23,796 bases of DNA from IMCC26077 sp964561165 (GTDB lineage Bacteria; Actinomycetota; Actinomycetes; Nanopelagicales; Nanopelagicaceae), in assembly GCA_964561165.1 (NCBI GenBank), contig CAZLOJ010000018.1, positions 1 to 23,796 on the forward strand, in the 5' to 3' direction. Every line of letters begins with the position of its first letter. The stretch's first letter is position 1. A program made the translations under genes and the position numbers. Below the pieces are notes generated by a model, which saw nothing but the letters and a program-made list of their open reading frames with translations, had not been told where the DNA came from and made no database searches. Positions 16,605-23,587 of the stretch are shown here, one piece after another.

Positions 16605-17390
16605 ATGCGTAGTTCTAACCCTGTTCTTGGTCGCGCTTTTGGTAACAAACGTGGCTATGCAGCTTTTGAACCACGTTCCACAGATGCGTTGGAAGAGATG
16701 TATTCATCTCCAAGCGCGTCACCCCTACAAACTGGTCGAATGACGATGGATGATGTCGTTGCTAGAACTGGTTTTCTTTTCACGATTCTCGTTGCTGTAG
16801 GCGCAGCTGCTTGGTTCTTCGATGTTGGATTCGGCGTTGCGATGATCGCACTGCTTGCCGCCCTCGGATTGTCACTTGTGATCTCTTTCTCAAAGACAGT
16901 ACGCCCAGCTCTGGTTGTTACATATGCAGGCCTAGAAGGTTTGGCAATTGGCGCAATTAGCAACTTCTATAACGATGCATATCCAGGCATCGTCAGCCAG
17001 GCGGTTATTGGCACACTTGCTGCCTTCGTCGGAGTACTTGCGCTTTATCGAAGCGGAAAGCTTCGTGCCACCCCGCAATTCACTCGAATTCTGATGGGTG
17101 CGCTCATTGGTTACTTAGTACTTGGAATCGCAAGCCTCATCGCATCATTCGCTGGTGTAGGTGGCGGCTTTGGTTTCTATGGCGTTAGTGGAATCGGATT
17201 GCTCCTCGCAGCTGGCGGAGTTGTTCTGGCTTCACTATTTCTCGTACTCGATTTCAATCAAATCGAAGAGGGAATACGTCAAGGCGTAGGCGAACAAGAA
17301 TCTTGGCGAGCGGCGTTTGGCCTCATGGTCACAATCGTCTGGCTCTACCTTGAGATCTTGCGTTTACTCGCAATTCTCCGTCGCGACTAA
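16605..17390 (+). CDS. Bax inhibitor-1/YccA family membrane protein
   Basis: Polytopic inner-membrane protein of 261 aa with about seven hydrophobic segments. The N-terminus MRSSNPVLGRAF followed by a Gly/Tyr/Phe-rich stretch is typical of the actinobacterial branch of the BI-1/YccA family. Later segments such as AAFVGVLALYRSG and FLVLDFNQIEEGI (conserved acidic residues near the last helices) fit the family fold. Family members include a pH-sensitive calcium leak channel (BsYetJ) and YccA, an FtsH modulator; which applies here is unknown. ATG 16605 has AAGGAGAG (16589-16596) 8 nt upstream. It stands alone between divergent and convergent neighbours and ends at a strong terminator. Confidence 0.88.
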   Translation: MRSSNPVLGRAFGNKRGYAAFEPRSTDALEEMYSSPSASPLQTGRMTMDDVVARTGFLFTILVAVGAAAWFFDVGFGVAMIALLAALGLSLVISFSKTVRPALVVTYAGLEGLAIGAISNFYNDAYPGIVSQAVIGTLAAFVGVLALYRSGKLRATPQFTRILMGALIGYLVLGIASLIASFAGVGGGFGFYGVSGIGLLLAAGGVVLASLFLVLDFNQIEEGIRQGVGEQESWRAAFGLMVTIVWLYLEILRLLAILRRD

Positions 17391-17407
17391 TTACGACGTA
17401 GATTCGC

Positions 17408-17448
17408 AATAAGGGCTGCACAGCGATGTGCAGCCCTTATTTTTTTTA
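17408..17448 (+). terminator. Intrinsic terminator after the BI-1/YccA gene
   Basis: A perfect 15-bp stem (AATAAGGGCTGCACA / TGTGCAGCCCTTATT) with loop GCGA, followed by a run of seven T. It lies 18 bp after the stop codon and just before the convergent end of the MFS gene. The T-run is on the plus strand, so it chiefly stops plus-strand transcription; opposite the stem the minus strand has only TTATT. Confidence 0.93.
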
Positions 17449-17454
17449 GATGCT

Positions 17455-18657
17455 TTACGGTTCGTAAGGTGGTGGCAGATGCGACTTACGGGTTTCAGGA
17501 AGCTTAATCGCACGTAAGAGGATCGGAATTATCAGGAGAATTCCAACGAGAAACGCGGCCTGGAAACTCTTTTGGTCAGCAACAAATCCCATCGCTATCG
17601 GGCCGATCATAAAGCCCAAATCACTGCTCATCTGCCACACCGCAACCACTCGTCCGCTCTTCCCGGTCATCACATCACCCACGAGCGCCGCGGGAGCGCT
17701 ACTCAGGAACGATGCCCCGAGTCCCGCAAATGCCATAGCCAGAATAAAGCCGGCATAATTCTCAACGTAAGCAAAAATCAGTAACGCAAGCACAGAAATG
17801 AAAGATCCAATAAGCAGGCCTTCTTTCCGTCCTCGAGTATCGACGAACTTTCCTGCAGGTATCAGCGTGAGCCCTTGGCAGATTGTTGCCGCAGCTAATC
17901 CAGCGCCAAGCGCTACTGGACGCAATCCCAAACCTTCAGTGACATAGAGTGGAATCAGTGAGATACGCACGCCAGTTACAGCCCATGCCAATCCGAAAGC
18001 TGCAAGAAGAGCGGCTTGATATCCAGGAATTCTGAGCGCACTTCTTATCAGCATCGTGACATCTTCATCTGCACGAGTTTGTTTTTTGGCGCTATCGGAT
18101 TTTGCGAGAAATATGAGCGCAACTAACCCTGCGGAGGCCACCGTAAAGGAATAAACAAAAAATGGTGCGCGCAACGAGAATTCAATCATCGCGCCACCGA
18201 ATAGAGGGCCACTGATAGAACCAAAAAGATAGCCAGATTGAAAAGTTGATTGCGCTTGTCCACGTTGATCATCGGACACCACTCTTAGCAAAACCGTGGT
18301 CGCTGAAATAGTCCAGACTGCGGAGCCAAAGCCGCCCGCTCCCCGAAAGAAGAGTAATTGGAAGTAATTTTGCGAGAAGGCTGCAAGTAACGCAGAGAAC
18401 GATACGATGAAAAGACCTATGGCCATCATTTTTTGGGCGCCGAAGCGATCTACTAAACGACCTCCTGCGAGTGCAGTACTAAATCGTGCGAAAGCAAAGA
18501 GGCTAACGACTGCTCCAGCCGCAGCTTGCGATACGCCAAATGATCGAGCAAAAATCGGCGTAGCGGGTGCGATAAAGCCAAAGCCGGCTGCGACAAGAAA
18601 TGCTGCAGCCGCAAGAATCGGGACTTCTCGGGGCATGTCGCGAAATGGCGTTTTCAT
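17455..18657 (-). CDS. MFS transporter, drug-efflux-like
   Basis: A 400-aa major facilitator superfamily protein with about 12 membrane helices. The loop 2-3 motif A is recognisable in GGRLVDRFGAQKMM, and the repeated half-motif in GKFVDTRGRKEGL. Substrate is unknown; the proton-antiporter type of the DHA/multidrug group is the best guess. The frame stays open to an ATG at 18720, but that start would overlap the divergent ABC gene and its ribosome-binding site. ATG 18657 (MKTPFRDMPREVP) gives a normal N-terminus directly before helix 1. It is divergent from the DrrAB exporter with 46 bp between starts, which suggests shared control. Confidence 0.88.
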   Translation of the reverse strand: MKTPFRDMPREVPILAAAAFLVAAGFGFIAPATPIFARSFGVSQAAAGAVVSLFAFARFSTALAGGRLVDRFGAQKMMAIGLFIVSFSALLAAFSQNYFQLLFFRGAGGFGSAVWTISATTVLLRVVSDDQRGQAQSTFQSGYLFGSISGPLFGGAMIEFSLRAPFFVYSFTVASAGLVALIFLAKSDSAKKQTRADEDVTMLIRSALRIPGYQAALLAAFGLAWAVTGVRISLIPLYVTEGLGLRPVALGAGLAAATICQGLTLIPAGKFVDTRGRKEGLLIGSFISVLALLIFAYVENYAGFILAMAFAGLGASFLSSAPAALVGDVMTGKSGRVVAVWQMSSDLGFMIGPIAMGFVADQKSFQAAFLVGILLIIPILLRAIKLPETRKSHLPPPYEP

Positions 18658-18662
18658 CGGCT

Positions 18663-18691
18663 TTGAGGCTATCGTAGGGACGAATGATAAT
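18663..18691 (+). promoter_or_regulatory. Putative promoter of the DrrAB operon
   Basis: TTGAGG (18663-18668) and GATAAT (18686-18691) are separated by 17 bp and resemble a housekeeping -35/-10 pair. The expected start of transcription is only a few bases before ATG 18704, so the leader would be very short. The element lies in the 46-bp gap between the divergent MFS and ABC genes, where a regulator could act on both. This is pattern matching by eye only. Confidence 0.4.
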
Positions 18692-18703
18692 CCTAGGAGT
18701 TTG

Positions 18704-19708
18704 ATGAGCGCGTCTATCATTGCGGAAAATTTGGTGAAAACCTACGGCGGAGATAAAGGCGAGAACGCAGTACGTGCGCTCGATGGTTTATCTCTCACCG
18801 TTGAAGAGGGGACTGTTCTCTCGCTACTTGGGCCTAATGGCTCTGGAAAGACCACTACTGTTCGCGTGCTATCGACGCTGCTTCGTCCTGACTCTGGTCG
18901 TGCCAGCGTGGCCGGCATCGATGTACTTGCCCATCCTCAACAAGTTCGAGAAATCATTGGTCTTTCTGGGCAATACGCAGCGGTCGATGAGACGTTAACG
19001 GGCTGGGACAACTTGATTATGTTCGGCCGCCTCTATCACCTTTCCAGTCGCGGAGCGAAAACTCGTGCCGATGAATTATTGGAGAAGTTTTCACTTACCG
19101 ATGCAGCTAAACGTCCGATTAAAACGTACTCCGGTGGTATGCGCAGACGCCTAGATCTCGCTGCATCATTGATTGTCAAGCCAAAAGTGCTCTTCTTGGA
19201 TGAGCCAACTACTGGACTAGATCCGCGTGGTCGACAAGAGATGTGGGAAGTGATTAATGAGTTAGTGAAAGGCGGAGTAACGCTTTTACTAACAACGCAG
19301 TATCTTGAAGAAGCAGATCAACTAGCAGATGAGATTGTGGTCATCGATCACGGACATGTCATTGCCAAGGGAACCGCAGATTCTTTAAAGAAAGATGTTG
19401 GGGGAGAGCGCTTAGAGATCTCTGTTGCTGCCGAACAGCGAAGTGAAGTCCGACGTATCGTCGAACGTATAACGCAATCCGCTGCGACGGAAGACGCTGG
19501 CGTACATAAGGTTTCAGTTGCTGCTCCAGGCGGCACATCGACCTTAATCGAAACCCTTCGCGAACTGGATACCGCGGGCATCCATCCTCTAGATATCGCT
19601 CTGAAGCGACCTTCACTCGATGACGTTTTTCTTGCGCTCACCGGACATATTGCTGAAGAGAATAATGAGATTACAGCGAACGGTAAGCCAAAGCGAGGTA
19701 AGCGATGA
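18704..19708 (+). CDS. ABC exporter ATP-binding protein, DrrA type
   Basis: ATPase subunit of a two-gene ABC-2 exporter; DrrA family members drive efflux of antibiotics or lipids. The 334-aa product has Walker A GPNGSGKT (43-50), signature YSGGM (142-146), Walker B LFLDEP (163-168) and D-loop GLDPRGRQ. The usual switch histidine is replaced by Gln in LLLTTQYLEEADQLADE, which is characteristic of the DrrA subfamily. The C-terminal extension (about 220-334) also matches DrrA. ATG 18704 is preceded by AGGAG at 4 nt; longer in-frame starts would run back into the MFS gene. The stop overlaps the permease start (ATGA). Confidence 0.92.
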   Translation: MSASIIAENLVKTYGGDKGENAVRALDGLSLTVEEGTVLSLLGPNGSGKTTTVRVLSTLLRPDSGRASVAGIDVLAHPQQVREIIGLSGQYAAVDETLTGWDNLIMFGRLYHLSSRGAKTRADELLEKFSLTDAAKRPIKTYSGGMRRRLDLAASLIVKPKVLFLDEPTTGLDPRGRQEMWEVINELVKGGVTLLLTTQYLEEADQLADEIVVIDHGHVIAKGTADSLKKDVGGERLEISVAAEQRSEVRRIVERITQSAATEDAGVHKVSVAAPGGTSTLIETLRELDTAGIHPLDIALKRPSLDDVFLALTGHIAEENNEITANGKPKRGKR

Positions 19709-20487
19709 AAGATGCGCTAATAATTACGAAGCGACAACTACTTCAACTTTTTCGAGTACCTGAAGTCCTGATCTTCTCCACGATTCAACCTGTTATGTTT
19801 GTGCTGCTCTTTAGATATGTCTTCGGCGGTGCGATCAATACTCCGGGAGTCGATTACGTGCAGCTGCTGATGCCAGGAATTTTCGTGCAGACCGTTGCAT
19901 TCACTGTTGCAGGAACAGCATTGGGGCTCGCTGAAGATATGCAAAAAGGGCTGATAGATAGATTCCGTTCGTTACCTATCGCCAGATCGGCAGTGGTAGT
20001 TGGCCGCACGCTGGGGGATGCCACACTTAATGTGGTCGTTCTTGTTGTTATGGCAATCACTGGCTTGTTAGTTGGGTGGCGACCCAGTTCAAGCATTTTT
20101 GAGATTCTCGCTGGCTTCCTTTTCCTTTTAATATTCGGATATGCGATGTCCTGGATGGGCGTTCTTGTCGGTCTATCGGTGCGTGATAGTCGTGTCGCAA
20201 ACAGCGTCGTCTTTCTTTTTGTATTTCCGATGACCTTCCTTAGCAATGCCTTTGCGCCGACTACTGGAATGCCGCGTCCTTTGCAATATGTTGCCGAATG
20301 GAATCCAGTATCAACTATGGTCGCGGGTGTTCGAGATCTTTTTGGATTAGAACCGATGTTTGGTGCGACGGCGAATTCTTTCCCATCGCAGAATCCTTTG
20401 GTGATGTCACTGGTCTATATCGCACTTCTTATGGTCATCTTCATCCCATTAAGTGTGCGTAAGTATAAGAATGTCTCACCAAAGTAG
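19705..20487 (+). CDS. ABC-2 type permease, DrrB type
   Basis: Membrane partner of the DrrA-like ATPase just upstream. The 260-aa product has about six helices, with the ABC-2 signature region around LPIARSAVVVGRTLGDATLN (cytoplasmic loop between helices 2 and 3). It carries the typical late motif FVFPMTFLSNAFAPTTGMPR and the following WNPVSTMVAGVRDLF. It is coupled to drrA through an ATGA overlap, so the two are probably made in equal amounts. The substrate is unknown; no biosynthetic cluster is adjacent, which argues for a general detoxification or lipid export role. The 3' end converges on greA with 11 bp between. Confidence 0.92.
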   Translation: MKDALIITKRQLLQLFRVPEVLIFSTIQPVMFVLLFRYVFGGAINTPGVDYVQLLMPGIFVQTVAFTVAGTALGLAEDMQKGLIDRFRSLPIARSAVVVGRTLGDATLNVVVLVVMAITGLLVGWRPSSSIFEILAGFLFLLIFGYAMSWMGVLVGLSVRDSRVANSVVFLFVFPMTFLSNAFAPTTGMPRPLQYVAEWNPVSTMVAGVRDLFGLEPMFGATANSFPSQNPLVMSLVYIALLMVIFIPLSVRKYKNVSPK

Positions 20488-20498
20488 TTTGAAAGTTA

Positions 20499-20981
20499 TT
20501 AACCCAAGTATGGGTTGACTGCAATAATCTTCACCGAGTTACTTTTGCCATTGGGAAGCAGATACTCTGTATCCTGACCGACTTTTTTGCCTAGCACTGC
20601 AGCGCCGAGTGGGGATTTCTCGCTGAAGACTTTTACATTCTCGGCGGCAATCTCGCGCGAACCAAGAAGAAATTCGATCTTATCGCCGCCCATTTCTACC
20701 GTGACCATCGAGCCAAGTGTGACTTCTTCCGACGCTCCTTGGGGTGCGCCACCTACTTCGGCATTTTCTAGCATCGCTGTGAGTTGGCGAATGCGCGCTT
20801 CTAGTTTCCCTTGTTCTTCCCTGGCAGCGTGGTAGCCGCCATTCTCTTTCAAGTCGCCCTCTTCACGAGCTGCTGCGATGCGCGCAACAATCTCTTCACG
20901 TCCTTTAGTCGAGATGCGCGCGAGCTCATCCTTTAGGCGATCGTATGCCTCTTGGGTAAGCCATGTTTTAGAGGTACTCAT
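20499..20981 (-). CDS. greA: Transcription elongation factor GreA
   Basis: Rescues backtracked RNA polymerase by stimulating transcript cleavage through the secondary channel. The 160-aa product has the N-terminal coiled coil with tip residues Asp43 and Glu46 in EEGDLKENGGYHAAREEQGK. It also has the C-terminal FKBP-like domain with VTLGSMVTVEMGGD, SPLGAAVLGKKVGQ and the ending KIIAVNPYLG. Length and motifs are those of GreA itself. It lies 11 bp downstream of the DUF4307 gene on the same strand, as in mycobacteria (Rv1080c/Rv1081c). No clear ribosome-binding site precedes its ATG. Confidence 0.97.
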   Translation of the reverse strand: MSTSKTWLTQEAYDRLKDELARISTKGREEIVARIAAAREEGDLKENGGYHAAREEQGKLEARIRQLTAMLENAEVGGAPQGASEEVTLGSMVTVEMGGDKIEFLLGSREIAAENVKVFSEKSPLGAAVLGKKVGQDTEYLLPNGKSNSVKIIAVNPYLG

Positions 20982-20992
20982 AGCAGGGAAGT

Positions 20993-21355
20993 TTACCTAT
21001 CTTTAGGTAGGCAGCGGACGAGCCCTGCATTCACCGCCTTTGAACGCGTGGGAATGCGCTCTGTGACCTCCAAAGATTTCCGATCTGATGCTCCAACGTC
21101 AACGTATCGGTCGCCCACGATGGCGGTGCTGAAATCTCGAGCGATGATTCGGCAGGTCAATTCAACTGTGGGATCCTTGCGCACCACGAGGAAGCGAATT
21201 GAGGTTTGGTTCTCAGAATCTATAGTGAACGCGACTAAATCGGTTCGCAGTTCCGGATTTGCAAAACGCACGCCCGCTACCGAAACAATGGCAGTGAAGG
21301 CAAGAAATACAATCGTAAGAACGATAGTTTTGATTCGACCTCTAGCCTCACCCAT
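20993..21355 (-). CDS. DUF4307 membrane protein
   Basis: A 120-aa actinobacterial protein of unknown function. It has a short polar N-terminus (MGEARGRIK), one membrane helix (about 9-31, TIVLTIVFLAFTAIVSVAGV), then an extracytoplasmic beta-rich domain containing VELTCRIIARD and the basic ending TRSKAVNAGLVRCLPKDR. The open frame continues to 21517, but that would run through the divergent small gene; ATG 21355 gives the family's usual size. An AATAAT box (minus strand, 21367-21362) ends 6 nt before this ATG, consistent with a leaderless mRNA. Upstream neighbour of greA. Confidence 0.85.
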   Translation of the reverse strand: MGEARGRIKTIVLTIVFLAFTAIVSVAGVRFANPELRTDLVAFTIDSENQTSIRFLVVRKDPTVELTCRIIARDFSTAIVGDRYVDVGASDRKSLEVTERIPTRSKAVNAGLVRCLPKDR

Positions 21356-21358
21356 GGG

Positions 21359-21367
21359 TAGATTATT
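21359..21367. promoter_or_regulatory. Overlapping divergent -10 boxes, putative leaderless promoters
   Basis: The 16-bp space between the two divergent ATGs (21355 minus, 21372 plus) contains TAGATT on the plus strand (21359-21364). It ends 7 nt before the plus ATG. AATAAT on the minus strand (21367-21362) ends 6 nt before the minus ATG. The two hexamers overlap by three base pairs. This spacing is what leaderless actinobacterial genes show. I see no convincing -35 for either. Confidence 0.42.
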
Positions 21368-21371
21368 GCCT

Positions 21372-21521
21372 ATGACAGAGATTCCCGATCCCTCAATCGT
21401 TAACCCAGGTACGGTAGGTGCGGTGGTAGTGCTCTGCCTTTTTATAGCAGTGGCGCTTGTCATCCGAAGCGGATACAAACGTTTGCAAAACCTCGACCGT
21501 AACCGCCCTGACGACAAATAA
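21372..21521 (+). CDS. Small single-helix membrane protein (49 aa)
   Basis: Short gene with one central membrane helix (VGAVVVLCLFIAVALVI, about 15-31), a short acidic N-terminus (MTEIPDPSIVNPG) and a basic, Asn/Arg-rich C-terminus (RLQNLDRNRPDDK). It probably faces N-out. It resembles the small membrane proteins encoded beside mca in other actinobacteria (Rv1083-like), but that match is from memory and context. The reading frame extends upstream to 20952, but that part is antisense to DUF4307. ATG 21372 sits 7 nt after a TAGATT box. SURF1 starts 8 bp after its stop, so the two are likely co-transcribed. Confidence 0.7.
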   Translation: MTEIPDPSIVNPGTVGAVVVLCLFIAVALVIRSGYKRLQNLDRNRPDDK

Positions 21522-21529
21522 AGCTAGTT

Positions 21530-22213
21530 GTGTTCAATCGGCAAAAAATCGGCCTGGCGCTCCTGGCGCTATTTCTCGCTGCAATCTTTTTCAGGCTTGG
21601 CGTTTGGCAACTCGATCGTGCGCAACTTCTACAAGAGTTAGCAAAACCCCAACAGGAGAAGGCTGTAGTCGAATTACTTTCAATCGCAAAGCCCAACGAA
21701 GCACTCTCTACTGATGCGCTCAGTCGTATCGTAAAGTTCCGCGGCTCATTCATAGCGGATCTGCAAGCGCCCAACCAAGAAGATGTAAATGGAGAGAAAT
21801 CAACGTGGAGCGTTGGCGTCTTCCAAATTTCTGGCTCAGGGAAAATTGCTGTGGTCCGTGGCCTTCAGGGAAACGTGAAATTGAACGAAACGAAAGAGAA
21901 AGAGATTGAGATTGTTGGTCGTCTGATGCCTAGTCAGATCAATAATAAATTTGGCGAAGTGAAAAGTGGCGTGTTGCCGCGAATTGATTCAGCCTTGCTG
22001 CTCTCTGATTTTGGTTCCGACTTCTTCGATGGATATGTCATTGCTCGCTCGGAGATTCCTGAGAGTGGTTTGGTTAAAGTGCCGTCACCACAGCCAGTGC
22101 TAAAGGTGGCCGGCTTCTATTGGCAGCATATTTCTTATGTAATCGTATGGTGGCTAATGGGATTACTGACCTTAGCTCTGCCATTTTTGCGCTCGAGGAG
22201 CGCGGAGAAGTAA
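21530..22213 (+). CDS. SURF1 family cytochrome oxidase assembly protein
   Basis: Membrane protein thought to help insert or stabilise heme a during assembly of aa3-type cytochrome c oxidase. The 227-aa product has an N-terminal helix (about 7-23) ending in the hallmark FFRLGVWQLDRAQ (G-x-WQ-x-x-R). A periplasmic domain follows, containing RIVKFRGSF, VGVFQISGSGKIAVVRGLQ and VGRLMP. A C-terminal helix closes it, with YWQHISYVIVWWLMGL. The start is GTG 21530. Typical actinobacterial length is somewhat larger, so this is a compact version. Indicates aerobic respiration through a heme-copper oxidase. Confidence 0.9.
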   Translation: MFNRQKIGLALLALFLAAIFFRLGVWQLDRAQLLQELAKPQQEKAVVELLSIAKPNEALSTDALSRIVKFRGSFIADLQAPNQEDVNGEKSTWSVGVFQISGSGKIAVVRGLQGNVKLNETKEKEIEIVGRLMPSQINNKFGEVKSGVLPRIDSALLLSDFGSDFFDGYVIARSEIPESGLVKVPSPQPVLKVAGFYWQHISYVIVWWLMGLLTLALPFLRSRSAEK

Positions 22214-22216
22214 TCG

Positions 22217-22275
22217 CCCACAGATAGGCCCACAGATAGGCCCACAGATAGGCCCATAGATAGGCCGAGGATAGG
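22217..22275. repeat. 12-bp tandem repeat (CCCACAGATAGG)
   Basis: Three exact copies of CCCACAGATAGG (22217-22252), a fourth with one change (CCCATAGATAGG, 22253-22264) and a decayed 11-base fifth (CCGAGGATAGG, 22265-22275). The array starts 3 bp after the SURF1 stop and ends shortly before the DUF3817 start. The minus strand reads through it as a repeated Tyr-Leu-Trp-Ala peptide, which I take to be meaningless. It lies next to the assembly gap, so the true copy number is uncertain. Confidence 0.9.
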
Positions 22276-22467
22276 ATTGCCACATGCCAGGAGTTCTCAA
22301 GCGCTATCGAGTNNNNNNNNNNNNNNNNNNNNNNNNNNNNNNNNNNNNNNNNNNNNNNNNNNNNNNNNNNNNNNNNNNNNNNNNNNNNNNNNNNNNNNNN
22401 NNNNNNNNNNNNAGATAGGCCGAGGATAGGATTGCCACATGCCAGGAGTTCTCAAGCGCTATCGAGT
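22258..22467. other. Scaffold gap with duplicated 55-bp contig ends
   Basis: Exactly 100 Ns (22313-22412) separate two identical 55-bp sequences (22258-22312 and 22413-22467), both running from AGATAGGCCGAGG to CTATCGAGT. Identical ends of this length are what two contigs from a de Bruijn graph share at a broken node (k-mer 55). The real chromosome probably has one copy and no gap, or only extra repeat units. The first copy contains a false second start of the DUF3817 gene (ATG 22284). Confidence 0.9.
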
Positions 22468-22744
22468 GATGTGTTTTGCAGCGGGAGTTATGTCGCTGCT
22501 GCTCTGGTTTGTCGAATTGCCTGTCAAATACCTGCTTGATCTCCCCGAATTCGAGGCAAAGGTGTTGTGGATCCCAATCGTCCATGGATACGTTTATGCG
22601 CTCTACGTCTTGGCAACCGTTCACCTTGCAGTCAAAGCGCGCTGGCAAACAAAGCGAATAATAGCCTTTGTCTTGGCCGGAACGTTGCCGATAGCCTCTT
22701 TCATCACTGAACGTCGAGCCCAGAATCTCGTCAAGAATCTGTAA
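22439..22744 (+). CDS. DUF3817 membrane protein
   Basis: A 101-aa integral membrane protein with three predicted helices (about 8-25 AAGVMSLLLWFVELPVKY, 42-65 WIPIVHGYVYALYVLATVHL and 74-90 IAFVLAGTLPIASFI). The His-containing helix VHGYVYALY and the ending FITERRAQNL fit the DUF3817 family of actinobacteria. Function is unknown. The start ATG is duplicated by the assembly artefact (false copy at 22284); the copy at 22439 is the one with an intact frame. It ends 6 bp before uppS and is probably in the same operon. Confidence 0.85.
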   Translation: MPGVLKRYRVMCFAAGVMSLLLWFVELPVKYLLDLPEFEAKVLWIPIVHGYVYALYVLATVHLAVKARWQTKRIIAFVLAGTLPIASFITERRAQNLVKNL

Positions 22745-22750
22745 TCTCAT

Positions 22751-23527
22751 ATGAGATTGGTAAAGCTTCTTCTCAAAAGCATTTTATATCCTTTGTATGA
22801 AGCGCGTCTTTTTCGAAAGCTTGATCTCAACGCGACACCTGAGCATGTTGGGGTGATACTCGATGGCAATAGGCGATGGGCAAAGGCCAATCTCGCTTCA
22901 TCAAAGAGTGGCCACAGTGCGGGTGCGCGAAAGATAATTGATTTTCTCTCTTGGTGTGAAGAAACTAATGTAAAAGTAGTGACGCTATGGATGCTGTCCA
23001 CGGAAAATCTCACACGGGAAAGCGCTGAACTGCAACCGCTCCTAGAAATTATTGCAGAAGCTGTCGATACGCTCTCTAGATTTGGTCGATGGAAATTGCA
23101 CGTAGTCGGTGCAACTGAACTTTTACCTGAGTGGCTCACTGCGCGTTTGAATGAAGCGGTTGCTAAAAGTCCAGCGCGCGAGGAATTGATTGTTAATTTA
23201 GCGATTGGGTATGGCGGTCGACATGAAATCACAGATGCGGTACGACAATTACTCAAAGAGAATCTTGCAAAAGGTGCGAATTTAGAAGCTGCAATCGACA
23301 AGATGTCGATGGATGAGATTTCCCGCCATCTTTACACAGCGGGTCAGCCAGACCCAGATTTGGTGATTCGAACATCGGGGGAGCAACGCCTATCGGGATT
23401 TCTACTCTGGCAGAGCGCACACTCCGAGTTCTATTTCTGCGAGGCCTTTTGGCCAGATTTCCGGCGCTTGGATTTCCTCCGTGCGCTACGCGATTATTCC
23501 CAACGAAATCGACGGTTCGGCAAGTAA
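22751..23527 (+). CDS. uppS: Short-chain type cis-prenyltransferase (isoprenyl transferase)
   Basis: Condenses isopentenyl diphosphate with allylic diphosphates in cis, feeding undecaprenyl/decaprenyl-phosphate lipid carriers of the cell wall. The 258-aa product has catalytic Asp38 in GVILDGNRRWA, then GHSAGA, TLWMLSTENLTR (78-89), GYGGRHEI and PDPDLVIRTSGEQRLSG. Two features recall mycobacterial Rv1086, a Z,E-farnesyl diphosphate synthase, rather than long-chain UppS: LSTENL in place of FSTENW, and the ending DFLRALRDYSQRNRRFG. Product length is inferred from that resemblance. The ATG at 22751 follows DUF3817 by 6 bp. Confidence 0.93.
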   Translation: MRLVKLLLKSILYPLYEARLFRKLDLNATPEHVGVILDGNRRWAKANLASSKSGHSAGARKIIDFLSWCEETNVKVVTLWMLSTENLTRESAELQPLLEIIAEAVDTLSRFGRWKLHVVGATELLPEWLTARLNEAVAKSPAREELIVNLAIGYGGRHEITDAVRQLLKENLAKGANLEAAIDKMSMDEISRHLYTAGQPDPDLVIRTSGEQRLSGFLLWQSAHSEFYFCEAFWPDFRRLDFLRALRDYSQRNRRFGK

Positions 23528-23587
23528 ATCCGCGTAGCGTGTCGCGGCTCTTTGCCCTCGCGTCGGTTCTAGATTACGGGTGACGAC

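Noticed and set aside
20952..21371. Upstream extension of the small membrane protein frame
   Set aside because: It lies antisense to greA and DUF4307 and looks unlike protein; only the last 49 codons have a plausible composition and start.
22074..22283. Minus-strand frame encoding repeated Tyr-Leu-Trp-Ala
   Set aside because: A by-product of the 12-bp repeat being a multiple of three; the rest is antisense to SURF1.
22284..22312. A second, truncated DUF3817 gene before the gap
   Set aside because: It is the duplicated contig end of an assembly join, identical to the start of the intact copy.
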